The translations under genes and the position numbers were made by a program. A DNA stretch of 64,000 bases from Brachypterus glaber (lineage: Eukaryota > Arthropoda > Insecta > Coleoptera > Kateretidae): contig OY294048.1 in assembly GCA_958510825.1 (NCBI GenBank), positions 33,197,026 to 33,261,025 on the forward strand. Direction: 5' to 3'. Of this stretch, positions 32,282 through 42,605 are shown one piece after another. Each line of letters opens with the position of its first letter. Positions within the stretch are counted from its first letter, which is position 1. A model generated the notes under the pieces. That model was not told where the DNA came from. It made no database searches and worked only from the letters and a program-made list of their open reading frames with translations.

Positions 32282-32875
32282 AAAAATATGCTTTTTTCTA
32301 AAAACTTAAGGATGTATAACAAAAATTATAATTTTTCAAAATAGTGTTTCTGGACCCCTAGTTAAGTCCTAAGAGAGCGGCGACTTTTTGCCAAAGCCTT
32401 ACTCCTCGATGTAAAAAGAAAAAATATTAAATTGTGTCCCACTACAGCCATTTTAAGAATGCCCCCAGGCACTTTTCGTCCTTATATGCCAAAAAGTACA
32501 CAATCTCATAATCAAAGCCCGGGGAGTTGCGAGAGTCATCTTTTATCATAATTTTTAGCTTTTATCATAGATAAACTGGTGTTGCGTTGTTGTAGAGTTG
32601 GGGACAGCCGTCGCTTCTAATCAGTGATGAGTTTATGCTACACTTATGAACGAAGAAGAACAGCTCGCTTATTACGGAGGTGTGGTCATAATACAACGAT
32701 ATAAATTTTAACTGAACGCTTTTTCGTAGTATTTCGGACAAGTAGAGTTAGGGAACCTTCAGGCATTACGTAACGCAAAATTTGCGTGGCAAATTTTGAT
32801 CATTTTGGAAATTAGCCAACTAATTTGACGCACATCGCTGGATTAGCATGGATTTTTTATGCCTGTGTCAATACA
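32282..32875. other. Non-coding DNA with a solo MITE end
   Basis: AGGGAACCTTCAGGCATTAC and GTAACGCAAAAT at 32751-32784 are a diverged end of the GGGAACGTTCAAG family. No exon. Confidence 0.4.
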
Positions 32876-32920
32876 CTTTGCTGAAGAGTCCAAACAAGGA
32901 CGAAACATCGCTGTCCATAG
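32876..32920 (+). ncRNA. Candidate hammerhead ribozyme (type I, minimal)
   Basis: All invariant positions are present in order. The core CTGAAGA is at 32881-32887 (consensus CUGANGA). Stem II is GTCC/GGAC (32888-32891, 32898-32901) with an AAACAA loop. GAAA is at 32902-32905. Stem III is CA/TG (32906-07, 32912-13) with loop TCGC. TC at 32914-32915 puts the cleavage after 32915. Stem I is CTTTG (32876-80) with CATAG (32916-20), one U-U mismatch. The tiny stem III matches minimal hammerheads described in Penelope-like and related retroelements. Activity is inferred from sequence only. Confidence 0.65.
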
Positions 32921-33664
32921 ATTCCCCATCACACGGAAAGAAATTAGTGGGCTGCAGCAGAGTTACCATGATGGTAGGATACAAGCTTCAGTTCTGGCTG
33001 TTAACCAATGATTCTATTTGTCCGATATACCACGAGAAAACTTCCAGTTACTAAATTGCGGACAAGAAATATTTGTTGATATAAATTTTATTAAAATTCA
33101 AAACATGAGGAAAAAATGTACATGTATATAAAATGCAAACGAGAATTTTTATCTTGCCATTTATTTTTCATATACCTGGGTACCTTCCAGGAAAATTTTA
33201 CTAGCAAAACAAGCGTGAAATGGTTTGACATAGAAGACTAAAATAAATTTTACTTTTTCATAAAAACTGAAGTTTAATATACCACTGAGAACTTGCAATA
33301 TAATACACTGCTCAAAAAAAGCGGCGGACTTATTTTGATGTCCAATAAGTTCCTCTATCATTTTAACTTTATATTCACAATAGATCCAATGAAAGATGGA
33401 TTTTTTTAGGGTTCTCTCCCTCAAAAACAAAAAAAAACAAAACAGAACCCTTATAGGATCGCTGTTTGTCTGTCTGTCCGTCGGTCTGTTACAACCTTTT
33501 ATCTGAGGAACTATATTACCCAGGAATTTAAAATTTGGCATACAAGTAGACTGCCTTGGCGCGAATCTAATCCATATATTATTTTTAAATATATATTTTA
33601 AAAGACCCAACCGAGGTGGGTATCGTTTCAAAGGTTATTCATTTCGCAAAAAAAAATGTTCTTA
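32921..33664. other. Repeat debris after the ribozyme
   Basis: CACACGGAAAGAAATTAGTG and GGCT (32931-32954) match the left end of the element at 51266. Positions 33400-33560 contain GGGTTCTCTCCCTC, AACAGAACCCTTATAGGATC and GTCTGTCTGTCCGTCGG, then GAGGAACTA, a recurring insect repeat phrase. The long minus frame at 33161-33631 runs through this repeat and is not called. Confidence 0.45.
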
Positions 33665-34594
33665 TATACAGGGTGTCCCAGCTAAGAAGGATCAATCGTT
33701 TTTTGGCGTTATTATTAAAGCTATCAGAATAAAAGTTATGTCAGTCAATATGCACCGAAAAAGCGATATGTGTGCCCAAATATGTTTCGTTTATTCTGGT
33801 TTGTTTCATATTTTGCAATACAAGTTTGCTATGCTCCCACAACCCGGTAATGTGTACCAAAATGTAGGCATGAATTCACCAGTGGCAAGGGCAATCAAGG
33901 GAACTAACTAGTAAAAACATAGAAAATCTTGTGTTTATTTTTTTATATAAAAGAATAATTGCAAAGAAAATAAACAGATATTATATTTATAATACAAAAA
34001 ATATAAAAAGCACAAAAAAGTGACGACAAAAAAAATTATCGCCAGCCCCGAGGTCAGCCCTCGATTAACTAAGTTAGGGCTGCAGGCGATTTTTTTACGA
34101 ATTCTGTTAATTTCTGACATTTTTTTTAATCCAATGTAAAACTCATAATTTAAAATCATAAATTTAAAATAAAATTTAAGAAAGCCGTAGCGCAGCAGGC
34201 GAAAAATTTTACGCCCTTGTGTAAAATGCGTTTAGGATTTAAACATTAACAGTTATAACGTCCGGCTAACGTGAAAGTACCATAAAAGCTATTAAACAAA
34301 TGAACAAGCCAAAATCTTATTTGAGGATTATTCCAAATGAAATTATTAATAATTTAAAAATAAAACATTACCAACATAGGAATATTATTCGATCAATGTA
34401 TCAAGCATAAAAATATTTGTTTTCAATTTTAGTATTTAAATTAAAATTTCATATAAAAATGGTGTCAAATAGCTATATCTTAAAAATAAAAACTAGTAGA
34501 AAATGTTTGTTTATGGTGACATAAATTTTATTCCATAGCTCTAATAATAACTCCAAAAAACGATTGATTTGTTTTAGCTGGGACACCCTGTATA
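33665..34594. mobile_element. Foldback element, family E
   Basis: TATACAGGGTGTCCCAGCTA (33665) is inverted at the right end, GGGACACCCTGTATA (34594). Inner matches are AATCGTTTTTTGG/CCAAAAAACGATTG and AAAAGTTATGTC-type blocks. The centre includes GCCCCGAGGTCAGCCC and TTAGGGCTGCAGGCG. No transposase. Confidence 0.75.
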
Positions 34595-34881
34595 AAAAAA
34601 TTAACTATGAAAAATGTGTAATTTTTTGTATGTTTCCCTTCCCCTATTCCAATAGGTATGAGAGATGATATTCTGAAAAAAAAACCTGGATGATAATCAT
34701 CATCAGGGTAAGGTTAAGGGGCCCAACGGGGCAAAAAGGGACACAATCGTATAAAAAGGAAAAATAAACAAAAAAAAAAGCTCAAATCATTCTCTACAGA
34801 AAACTTTATATAAATTTTTGAGATACGACTGTAAATCTTCAAAAAAAGCTAGGCTACCCACGAATACAGGTGTATTATAAA

Positions 34882-36611
34882 CAGTACCCGGCGTATTTCT
34901 AGTTATAGTCCAGTCTTCAAGTTAATAAAAGAGGCTTTACCTGGAAATAATTCAGGGAGTTTAGATTTTTGGTTTATTGGGTAGGGTTTAAGGCCGCAAA
35001 TAAACAATTTTGCGACATTGAACTCGATTTGGAACTGTCATTTTTTTAACGTATTTTTCACAAAAAACGGACTTTTTAAAATATCTCAAGATCGGTGCAT
35101 CTTAGGACAAAAAACGTTTGATATGAAAATAAAGAGGACCAAATCTTCAACATTTTTTGTGTCATGTATTTTTTTGTACGATTTATAGCTACTTCACAGC
35201 ACCGCCTTAAACGTTACACTGTAGAATTTTAGATTTTTCTTTATAACTTGGTAAGGAAGGTTTTTTTTTTATGCTTAATACAATGGTGATTCAATCAAAA
35301 ATCGGTTTACTCGAGATAATGGGGCACAAATCTGTAAACTATTAAAAAAAAAATAATTTTACGTAAATTAAAACGAAAGTGCCAGATAGATTTTTGTAAT
35401 TTTCAGTCAAAATGTTCTAACCGACAATAAAGAATAATTTTGGTTTTTCGAAAAAAATAAATAAAAATCTAAAAACGTATAGTAACGTTTAAGAGATATT
35501 TTAAAAATCCGTTTTTTTTGTGAAAAACACGTTAAAAAATAACACTTCCAAACCGAGTTTAATGTCGCAAAATTGTTTTTTATTTGCGACCATTAACCCT
35601 ACCCAATATACCGAAAATCAAAACACCCTGAATTATTTCCAGGTAAAGGCTCTTTTATTGACCTGAAGCATAGACAAAGAACATAGATGAGCTGTCATCT
35701 CAAGGTTATATACAAATTTACGAGTCCTCCATTTTGATCGGAAGTTACGTTAGAAATCAGCCGGGAAATTTAAATGAGTGGGTAAAATGCAAATAAATAA
35801 ACGACATAACCTTACTTTTTAAAAATTACCTATATTTTATCCTGTATCACAGGCAGTTAATTGTTTTTATTAAGCATTAGGTATATAAAATTTTATTTGT
35901 TTCTTATATTAAAAAAATCAAACTTACCTAAAAAATATGATACTGCTGTCTGCAGGTAGCAGTCGTTTTATGTTTTTACAACTTTTTATAAAATACGTCA
36001 TTGCAAAGACTTTACTAGTTCTTTGAAAAAGAACTATAAAATATACAAAAAACACAGAAAGACTTTAAAAGTTCAAAAACGCTATTATATAGTCTATAAT
36101 AAAATAAAATGTTCACCCTTCTAGCACAAAACACCAAACGCGTAGAAAAAATAACAGAAAAACCTCGAAAACAAACTCAAAACATACCTACATTAGGTTA
36201 TTTTAACCTGTTGCACGAATATGTTAGAGGTGTGTGCGAAGAATTATATTTTTATATTTAAATTACTGGTAAAAATAAATAAATATCTGTGTAGCATAAC
36301 ATATTGATTTAGTTTTTACATATATAACAAACTGTTGCAACAAAACAACGACAAAAAGAAACTTTTACTGACTACTGAAGTGAAATGAAAAGACACATCT
36401 CTAACAAAGAAAATATTCCTATCTAACGCAACACAGTGTTATCAACATAAAATATATATTTTTTTACTTTATGTTGGACAATTGGAATCAATATGGAGGA
36501 TGCATTTAGTCGGGACGCAGAAGTATACGCAGACGGTCAAAAATCAATCTATTTGTTTATTTTGTCTATGACCTGAAGACTGGACTACAACTGGAAATTT
36601 GCCGGATACTG
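34882..36611. mobile_element. hAT-type foldback, family D copy 2, interrupted
   Basis: ATTATAAA at 34874-34881 and 36612-36619 is an 8-bp duplication. The ends are CAGTACCCGGCGTATTT and its counterpart GCCGGATACTG. The arms match copy 23667-24496 closely. A second hAT-like MITE (35669-36570) lies near its right end. Confidence 0.85.
35669..36570. mobile_element. hAT-like MITE nested in a hAT-type foldback, 902 bp
   Basis: ACCTGAAG (35661-35668) is repeated at 36571-36578. The termini are CATAGACAAA and TTTGTCTATG. Subterminal ATGGAGGATGCATTTAGTC and CAGACGGTCAAAAA recur in the truncated copy at 62390-62744. The empty site is seen at 24457. No coding capacity. Confidence 0.85.
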
Positions 36612-36962
36612 ATTATAAAAATATTATTTATTTCAGATTAATGGATGGTTTACCCAATCATTAACACTAAACTAAAAAGTTGACCAATGAAATGTCAGAA
36701 TTATTTGATACATTTTATTTCATTGCTTAAATTCTTAGTAATTTATCTTTGGAATCGAGCGAGAAACTCTCATCAAAACAAAAGGCAAAAAAATTCATTT
36801 TTAAATCATACAAAACTTTCATAACAAAAGGCTATACGTAAAAGCCATTATCCTAGGTATTTTTTGCTGCACGCCAAAGGTTTGAATTCTTTGTTTTGAA
36901 AAGGACACACGTTTCAATGCATTTCACAAGTACGCAGGTTATTATTTTTAAACACAATCTTA

Positions 36963-37783
36963 TACATAGCGGTCCAAAAGTCACAACCCGGCCCCTTTTA
37001 ACTTTTGAACCAGTTGAGATATCGACTTCAAATTTGGAACTTTTAAATAAGACAACTTAAACTATCTTTTAGCATATATTTAATACTTTCAGCTCTTAAA
37101 ATGTGGGCAGGGGGGCATGGGGCACATTTTTTAAATGGAATGGGGGGTCGTGCAATACATCATTTTAAAGCTTATAAAATTCTCCATTTAACACCATATT
37201 TCTAAATTAAACAAAATTGGGTTTAAAATGGGGTTAAAAATGGGTATTAATGTCAAAATTCCTCTTATAAAATTCTCCATTTAACTACATATTTTTAAAT
37301 TAAAAAAAATTGGGTTTAAAATGAGGTTAAAAATGGGTATTAATGTCAAAATTCCTCTAAAAAAAAACAAATAATTTTTTAAAAATGCCTAATTTCATCA
37401 TAAAAAAATGTTAATTATACTTTTAAACTAATTTTAGTTGACATAAATAAAAATTTATAAAAAAAAAAAAATAAAAAATCGAATCAAAACCTTAAAAAAC
37501 ATTTTTAAAAATTAAAAAATGTTACTTTAAATAGAGAATTTTATAAGCTTTAAAATGATGTAAGGCACGACCCCCCTTTCCATTTAAAAAAATGTGCCCC
37601 CATGCCCCCCTGCCCACATTTTAAGAGCTGAAAGTATTAAATTTGTTTATTTTGTTTATAAACAAAAATATATGCTAAAAGATAGTTTAAGTTATCTTAT
37701 TTAAAAGTTCCAAATTTGAAGTCGATATCTCAACTGGTTCAAAAGTTAAGAGGGGGGGGGGTGACTGTTGGACCGCTCTGTAT
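36963..37783. mobile_element. Foldback element with GCGGTCCAAAAGTCA ends
   Basis: CATAGCGGTCCAAAAGTCA (36965) is mirrored by TGACTGTTGGACCGCTCTG (to about 37780). The arms share TTGAGATATCGACTTCAAAT, AAAATGTGGGCAGGGGGGC and CATTTTAAAGCTTATAAAA. A direct duplication of 90-100 bp (AATTGGGTTTAAAATG units, 37205 and 37310) lies near the tip. Solo ends lie at 29710 and 56565, with related arms near 6070 and 51070. Confidence 0.75.
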
Positions 37784-38198
37784 GTAGGTATACATGTAGG
37801 GATTGCAATCCGGAAATCCGGCAGATCCGGCATCATTAAAAAAAGTCCAAACGTCTACCGGATCCAGCATGAGTTTGCCGGATCCGTTAAATTAAAATAT
37901 TAAATATTAAGTTCAAAAGTTAGTGGGGCGGACTTTTGAACAACATTTTTAAGTATATTTATGTAAAAATAAATTTTTTACATTGTGAAATTTACAAAGG
38001 TATACTTACCCCTTTTGATAAAAATAATCCAGGCCCACTTTTGTTTCTAATTACAGTTTCAGATAAAGCTTTACAGTTATTATACTCTTCACGACGGGTA
38101 AGCGCTAGAAGAGTACAATACGGTAAATTCAAATTTAAATCCTTGGATACAAAAGCTAATTTAATGTGTTTCGTGAAAAAATACAATGTCCAGTAAAA
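37784..38198. other. Unclassified segment, open on both strands
   Basis: Positions 37800-37890 contain repeated ATCCGG/CCGGATCC words. Positions 37990-38196 are open on both strands (+ reading includes SDKALQLLYSSRRVSARR). On + there is an acceptor-like TTTCTAATTACAG at 38055 and CGG|GTAAGC at about 38100; on - there is a GTAAGT. No family was recognised. Confidence 0.25.
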
Positions 38199-39110
38199 AA
38201 GCTTTCCCATTTTTCACCTCTGCGCGTGAAATGGATTTTTTATTTAGATATCAGAACCTTAAAAACCTCAATGTGCCAATTTTCACGAAAACTACCCCCC
38301 GACATCAGGAAGTGAAGTTATAAAAAATTTATTTTAAGATTCAGTTTTAGCGACATCAAAAACCCGAATATGAAAATTTTCAAGAAAACTACCCATCAGG
38401 GGGTGGAGTTGGAATTATTTTAGTTGTCAGATTCACTTTCAGCAACCTCAAAGCCCCAGTATACCAATTTTTATGAAAACTAATACCTGCCCCTCAGGGG
38501 GCAGAGTAAAAAAAATATCAGATTCAGTTTCATCGTCCCCAAAAACCCCTATACCTATACCAATTTTGACGAAAATATTGAAAATATTTACCACCTCACC
38601 CCCGTGGGGGTGGTTAAAAAAAAATATTATCAGATTCAATTTCAGCGTTTTCAAAACCCCATATACCGGGTAAGTTTTATTTATGTCCTCTCCAAAATAA
38701 AAATTAATCTTCATTCGATAAAAACGAAACTTTGGTTATAAAATGTGGGTTTAAATTTTTTGTTTCACCTCCGGTTTCGCCGGAAGGGGCATAAATTTAG
38801 TCCTTTTTTTAATAGACCACCCCAGGGTAATTTTTTATATTTTTGAATTCAGCCGAAAATTCTATGTAGTTCCAAATTTGAAACCTCTAGATTAAAGCGT
38901 TCCAAAGTTATCGTGCCCACAAGATTTCCCGGACAGAACGACCGATCGATCAATCGACGGATCTACTGATCAACTTTTTTTTTTGCTCGAAATCGATTTA
39001 TATCGACAATACGTCATAAAACGCAAAAATACGCAAAAAAAAAATTTGAATTTTTTTGCACGAATACAAAGCTTTCCCAAAATTTTGAAAATTTTTAAAA
39101 CGGGAAAGCA
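38199..39110. mobile_element. 95-bp-repeat / GACC element (copy 3, longest)
   Basis: GCTTTCCCATTTTTCACCTC (38199) is inverted at AAAACGGGAAAGC (to about 39109). About five 95-bp units span 38240-38660 (TTATCAGATTCACTTTCAGC, ACCTCAAA, CCCCTCAGGGGG). The 3' body has ATTAAAGCGTTCCAAAG, ACCGATCGATCAATCGACGG and GCTTTCCCAAAATTTTG. CpG-containing hairpins (CCCCGTGGGGGTGG) punctuate the units. Confidence 0.7.
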
Positions 39111-39763
39111 AAATATATCGAACGAAATAGCTGTTTTCCTAACAATTGCGGAAAGAGGCTCCGCTACGCGACGCTCAGGCAAATGCAATCGAGTGCGGAA
39201 AAGTCTCTTTACGCATAAGTTAGGAACAATATTTTTCCTACGAGCAGAGTTAAATTAAAATATACTTTTATATTTTATCAAATAAATCTTATTTTTATAA
39301 TTTTTTAATAAAAAAATCAATTAACAGTCAATAAATTTAATTTTTTTTATAATATTATGAATAAATATAACAAGAATAACATTACGCAATTAAGAAATTA
39401 AACAATATTTATTCGTGCGGAAAATGCCTTCTTTCCACACGCATATGCGTGCGGAAAGAGTGATCTTTCCGCACGCTCGTAGGAAAATTATATTTTTAAG
39501 TATATCGGGAGAAAACGCAACTATTAGTATAAATATACTATACTTTAGAATGCGAAGCATTACATGTCTTCACGACTTGTTTACATTACACAACTGTACA
39601 ACTAGATCCTGAAGTGTAGGTACATAATAAAAACGCGTTACTGCACATTCCTTTCTGAAAGTCTTTTAAAATTCATTATCCACGTTTTTAAGTTTCTTTT
39701 TGTGCTATGTACAGGATGATACAACTTTCAGTGCAAGCCAATAACTCAGTTACCTACTGCTAA
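39111..39763. repeat. Small hairpins and dispersed motif
   Basis: CTTTCCACACGCATATGCG and GTGCGGAAAGAG form a hairpin at 39431-39462, and TCTTTCCGCACGCTCGTAGG (39471) is inverted to TTTTTCCTACGAGC at 39232. Positions 39548-39582 are a copy of the 60-bp hairpin motif. No gene. Confidence 0.45.
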
Positions 39764-39899
39764 GGGAACGTTCAAGTATTACGTAACGCAAATTGTACCA
39801 AAATTCATACACTTCATACCCCGGTTATCGCGTTATTATAGATTATAGAGATTTCATATTTTGACTACCCCCCCTAATAGGGGCTGTGTTAGGGGGGGT

Positions 39900-39966
39900 A
39901 GCCAAAGTATGTTTTATTTATTTTTATTTATTTTTATTTATTTTTTATTTATTTAGCCAAAGTATG
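39900..39966 (-). mobile_element. Tail-only retroinsertion with 12-bp target duplication
   Basis: AGCCAAAGTATG occurs at 39900-39911 and 39955-39966. Between them is only a 43-nt T/A tract, (TTTTATTTA)n. Read on the minus strand this is an (AAATA)n tail like that of the neighbouring LINE. This fits reverse transcription that copied almost nothing but the tail. Confidence 0.65.
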
Positions 39967-40007
39967 AAATCACTACAGACTTGAATAACGCGAGAACCGA
40001 GGTATAA

Positions 40008-41431
40008 GAATAACGTTGAAAATTATCGGCCTATTACAATTATTTCAAATTTTGCGAAGGTTTTCGAGATGGTTTTGCACAAACTAATCTATGCTAATAT
40101 AAAACATTTAATTTCAAAACTTCAGCATGGTTTTTTAAAGGGTAGATCCACAAATACAATTCTTGCATGTATTATTCAATATATCTCTCAAGTTCTCGAT
40201 GACGGTGGTCAGGTTGATGTAATATACACCGATTTCTCCAAAGCATTCGACGTACTTAACCATTTTATTTTACTTAAAGCGATGTACGACATGGGTTTCT
40301 CAATCGAATTAATTTACTTTTTTCACTCATACCTAGTGGATCGATATCAATATGTTGAATGTCGTGGTTTTAAATCCTTTTGGTTTTTGGCGACCTCAGG
40401 GGTTCCTCAAGGATCTATATTAGGTCCTTTGCTATTTCTTATTTTTATTAACACCATTTTTAATTTAATTTATGTCCCTGCTTTAGCTTTTGCAGATGAT
40501 GCAAAGTTATATTATAAAATAAAAGACTTGGTAGATTGTCAGAGGCTTCAAAATGCACTAAATAATTTAATTAAGTGGTGTCGTGAAAATAAGTTACCTC
40601 TGAACGCTGCCAAATGTAATGTAGTCTCTTTTACAAAGAAAAAATCTACTTTAGTGTTTAACTATAAAATTGATGACATTGTTGTTGCTAGAGTGTCGGA
40701 AATTAGAGATCTAGGAGTTATGTTTGATAGTAAATTGGATTTCAGTTTACATATTGAGAAAACAGTTACATCAGCTTTTCGTAGTCTTGGTTTTGTTATT
40801 AGAAATAGTTACGGTTTTAAAGATCGATCGGTTTTGTTTGCATTATTTAATTCCTTTGTTTTTTTCTAAACTTGAATATGCAAGCCTGATTTGGAATCCA
40901 AAATACAAATACGAAATTGATGCTATCGATAAAATTTTAAGAAGGTTTTTAAAATTTGTTAGCTTTAAAATAGCCTATTATTGGTATTGATAACAATCTT
41001 TTACTGGACAGATTTAACATAATGAGCTTAAAAAACAGAAGAGCTTCCGGATCTGTAATTTTTTTGTACAAAATAATTCACAATAAGATTGATTGTTCAG
41101 AACTCTTAGAAATGTTAAATTTTCATATTCCTACACCCACTCGTACAAACGATACATTTTATTTGTCGAAGCCTAGAACCAACTTACTAACATTTTCACC
41201 GATTTACACTATGTGCAAAAACTATCATAAGATTCAAACTGATGTTGATATATTCTCCTGCAGTAACAGCCGCATTAAATTTGTCTTTCGCCAATTAAAT
41301 TTGGACTAATATTCTGTACTCTACTAGTTTGATTGTTATTATTTTTTTTTATAATTCTGTATCTTGTTTGACTCATCCTTTAATTGATTTTTACTGTTGG
41401 ATGTAACAATAAATAAATAAATAAATAAATA
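40008..41431 (+). mobile_element. 5'-truncated LINE (non-LTR retrotransposon)
   Basis: The element begins inside the RT region (NNVENYRPITIIS, from 40009) and ends in an (AATA)n tail, 41408-41431. It is inserted between GAGGTATAA and AGTGTATG of the palindromic MITE. The unoccupied sequence is given by the reverse complement of 58354-58380. The target duplication can be only about 2-4 bp (TAA ambiguity). Confidence 0.85.
40009..41309 (+). pseudogene. LINE ORF2: reverse transcriptase and C-terminus, frameshifted
   Basis: RT motifs in order: NYRPITIIS (40021), QHGFLKGRST, DVIYTDFSKAFDVLNH, SGVPQGSILGPLLFLIFIN, the catalytic LAFADDAKLYYKI (FADD, about 40486-40500), LPLNAAKCNVVSFTKKK and IRDLGVMFDSKLDF. 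One frameshift falls in a T-run at 40858-40866, after which LEYASLIWNPKYKYE continues. A second near 40985 leads to LLLDRFNIMSLKNRRAS and ends FRQLNLD-stop. The endonuclease and ORF1 are absent. The style fits the Jockey/CR1 assemblage, but the clade was not determined. It is dead as a mobile gene but little decayed, so a recent insertion. Confidence 0.85.
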
Positions 41432-41526
41432 AAGTGTATGAATTTTGGTACATTTTGCGTTACGTAATACTTGAACGTTCCCTAAGGCAATTTCCAAAAT
41501 TCTTTTATTTTTTATTTTTATAGCCT

Positions 41527-42443
41527 TGTCTCCCAGAAAACCAGTTTTAGAGTCTAGTATATAGCATCCTAAACTTGCTCTCATATAGCAAGAAAAATGG
41601 AAGAAATAGTTCAAAATATTTCTTAAAAATTGAACGAAAAATGTATATGGCATCCTTAACTTGCTTTTATACAGCAAGAAAAATGAATAATATTTGGACG
41701 TTCAAAATATTTCTCAAAAATTGATAGAGAAATGGATGCTATAATTGTACGTCTAAAAGCACTCATAATTATTCGAAAAATGTATGCTATTTCATATTAA
41801 TTAAGGTCTTATTTTTATAGGTTTCATTTTTAATACTAAATGCTTCCTAGTTTTAGCGGGTAAATTAATAAATTATTTTAGGTCGATATATACGCCTTTA
41901 TTTAATAAAATTGAGGACCACCTAAAAATGACCAATTTTATTTCGAAAATATATACTTCATATTGGTTTAATTAAGAACGCGCTAATAAACTATTTTAGG
42001 TCAAAAATATACTGCTTATATAGCCTCAATTTAGCTCGCTGATTATGCTTCCATTTTTCGCACTAAATGCAAATAAATATTTTAGAATAGTATTTATTTT
42101 GTTTCTTTTCGACATAAAATTGGTAATTTTTAGGTCGTCCTAAATTTCATCACATAAAGGCGTATATTATCGACCTATAATAGTTTATTAATTTACCGTC
42201 TAAAACTTGGAAGCATTTAGTAATAAAAATGAAACCTATAAAAATAAGACCTTAAATTAATATGAAATAGCATACATTTTTCGAATAATTATGAGTGCTT
42301 TTAGACGTACAATTATAGCATCCATTTCTCTATCAATTTTTGAGAAATATTTTGAACGTCCAAATATTATTCATTTTTCTTGCTGTATAAAAGCAAGTTA
42401 AGGATGCCATATACTAGACTCTCAAGCTGTTTTTTTGGGCATA
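41527..42443. mobile_element. Long foldback element, about 0.9 kb
   Basis: GGCATCCTTAACTTGCTTTT, ATACAGCAAGAAAAATGAAT, ATAGAGAAATGGATGCTATA and AGCACTCATAATTATTCG on the left are mirrored in order on the right. TAGAGTCTAGTATAT/ATACTAGACTCT lies outside. Arms exceed 350 bp with few mismatches. No transposase. Confidence 0.8.
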
Positions 42444-42605
42444 AAATACCTTACTATACTAAATACCTTACTATAGTAACCTGAACTATCGAGTTAATAG
42501 CTTAGTATTAGGATGGTAGAATTACGAAAAAAAGCTTATTTAAGCATAATTAAACGTTACAGTTTTTAAAAATATCACAGTTTTTAATAAACCATTGTTT
42601 AATAA

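Larger units (their letters stand above)
39764..41482. mobile_element. Palindromic MITE split by a LINE
   Basis: TAA flanks GGGAACGTTCAAGTATTACG (39764) and its inverse ending GAACGTTCCC (41482). The intact version of about 170 bp is seen at 58327-58497. The right arm is interrupted at 40007/41432 by LINE 40008-41431, and the loop holds a GGGGGGG-containing insert and a tail-only retroinsertion (39900-39966). The 3-bp TAA duplication suggests a PIF/Harbinger-type mobiliser, which is an inference. Confidence 0.8.

Noticed and set aside
28392..32784. TTACGTAACGCAA occurrences as regulatory sites
   Set aside because: They match the ends of the GGGAACGTTCAAG MITE family, so they are solo or decayed MITE ends.
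33161..33631. 156-codon minus-strand frame
   Set aside because: It runs through a known type of interspersed repeat (GTCTGTCTGTCCGTC) and shows no protein-like pattern.
37936..38210. Gene open on both strands with splice-like sites
   Set aside because: No recognised domain and it is wedged between two transposons; kept only as an unclassified segment.
40069..40869. Domesticated or host reverse transcriptase gene
   Set aside because: Two frameshifts, 5' truncation, an (AATA)n tail and insertion in a MITE show an ordinary dead LINE copy.
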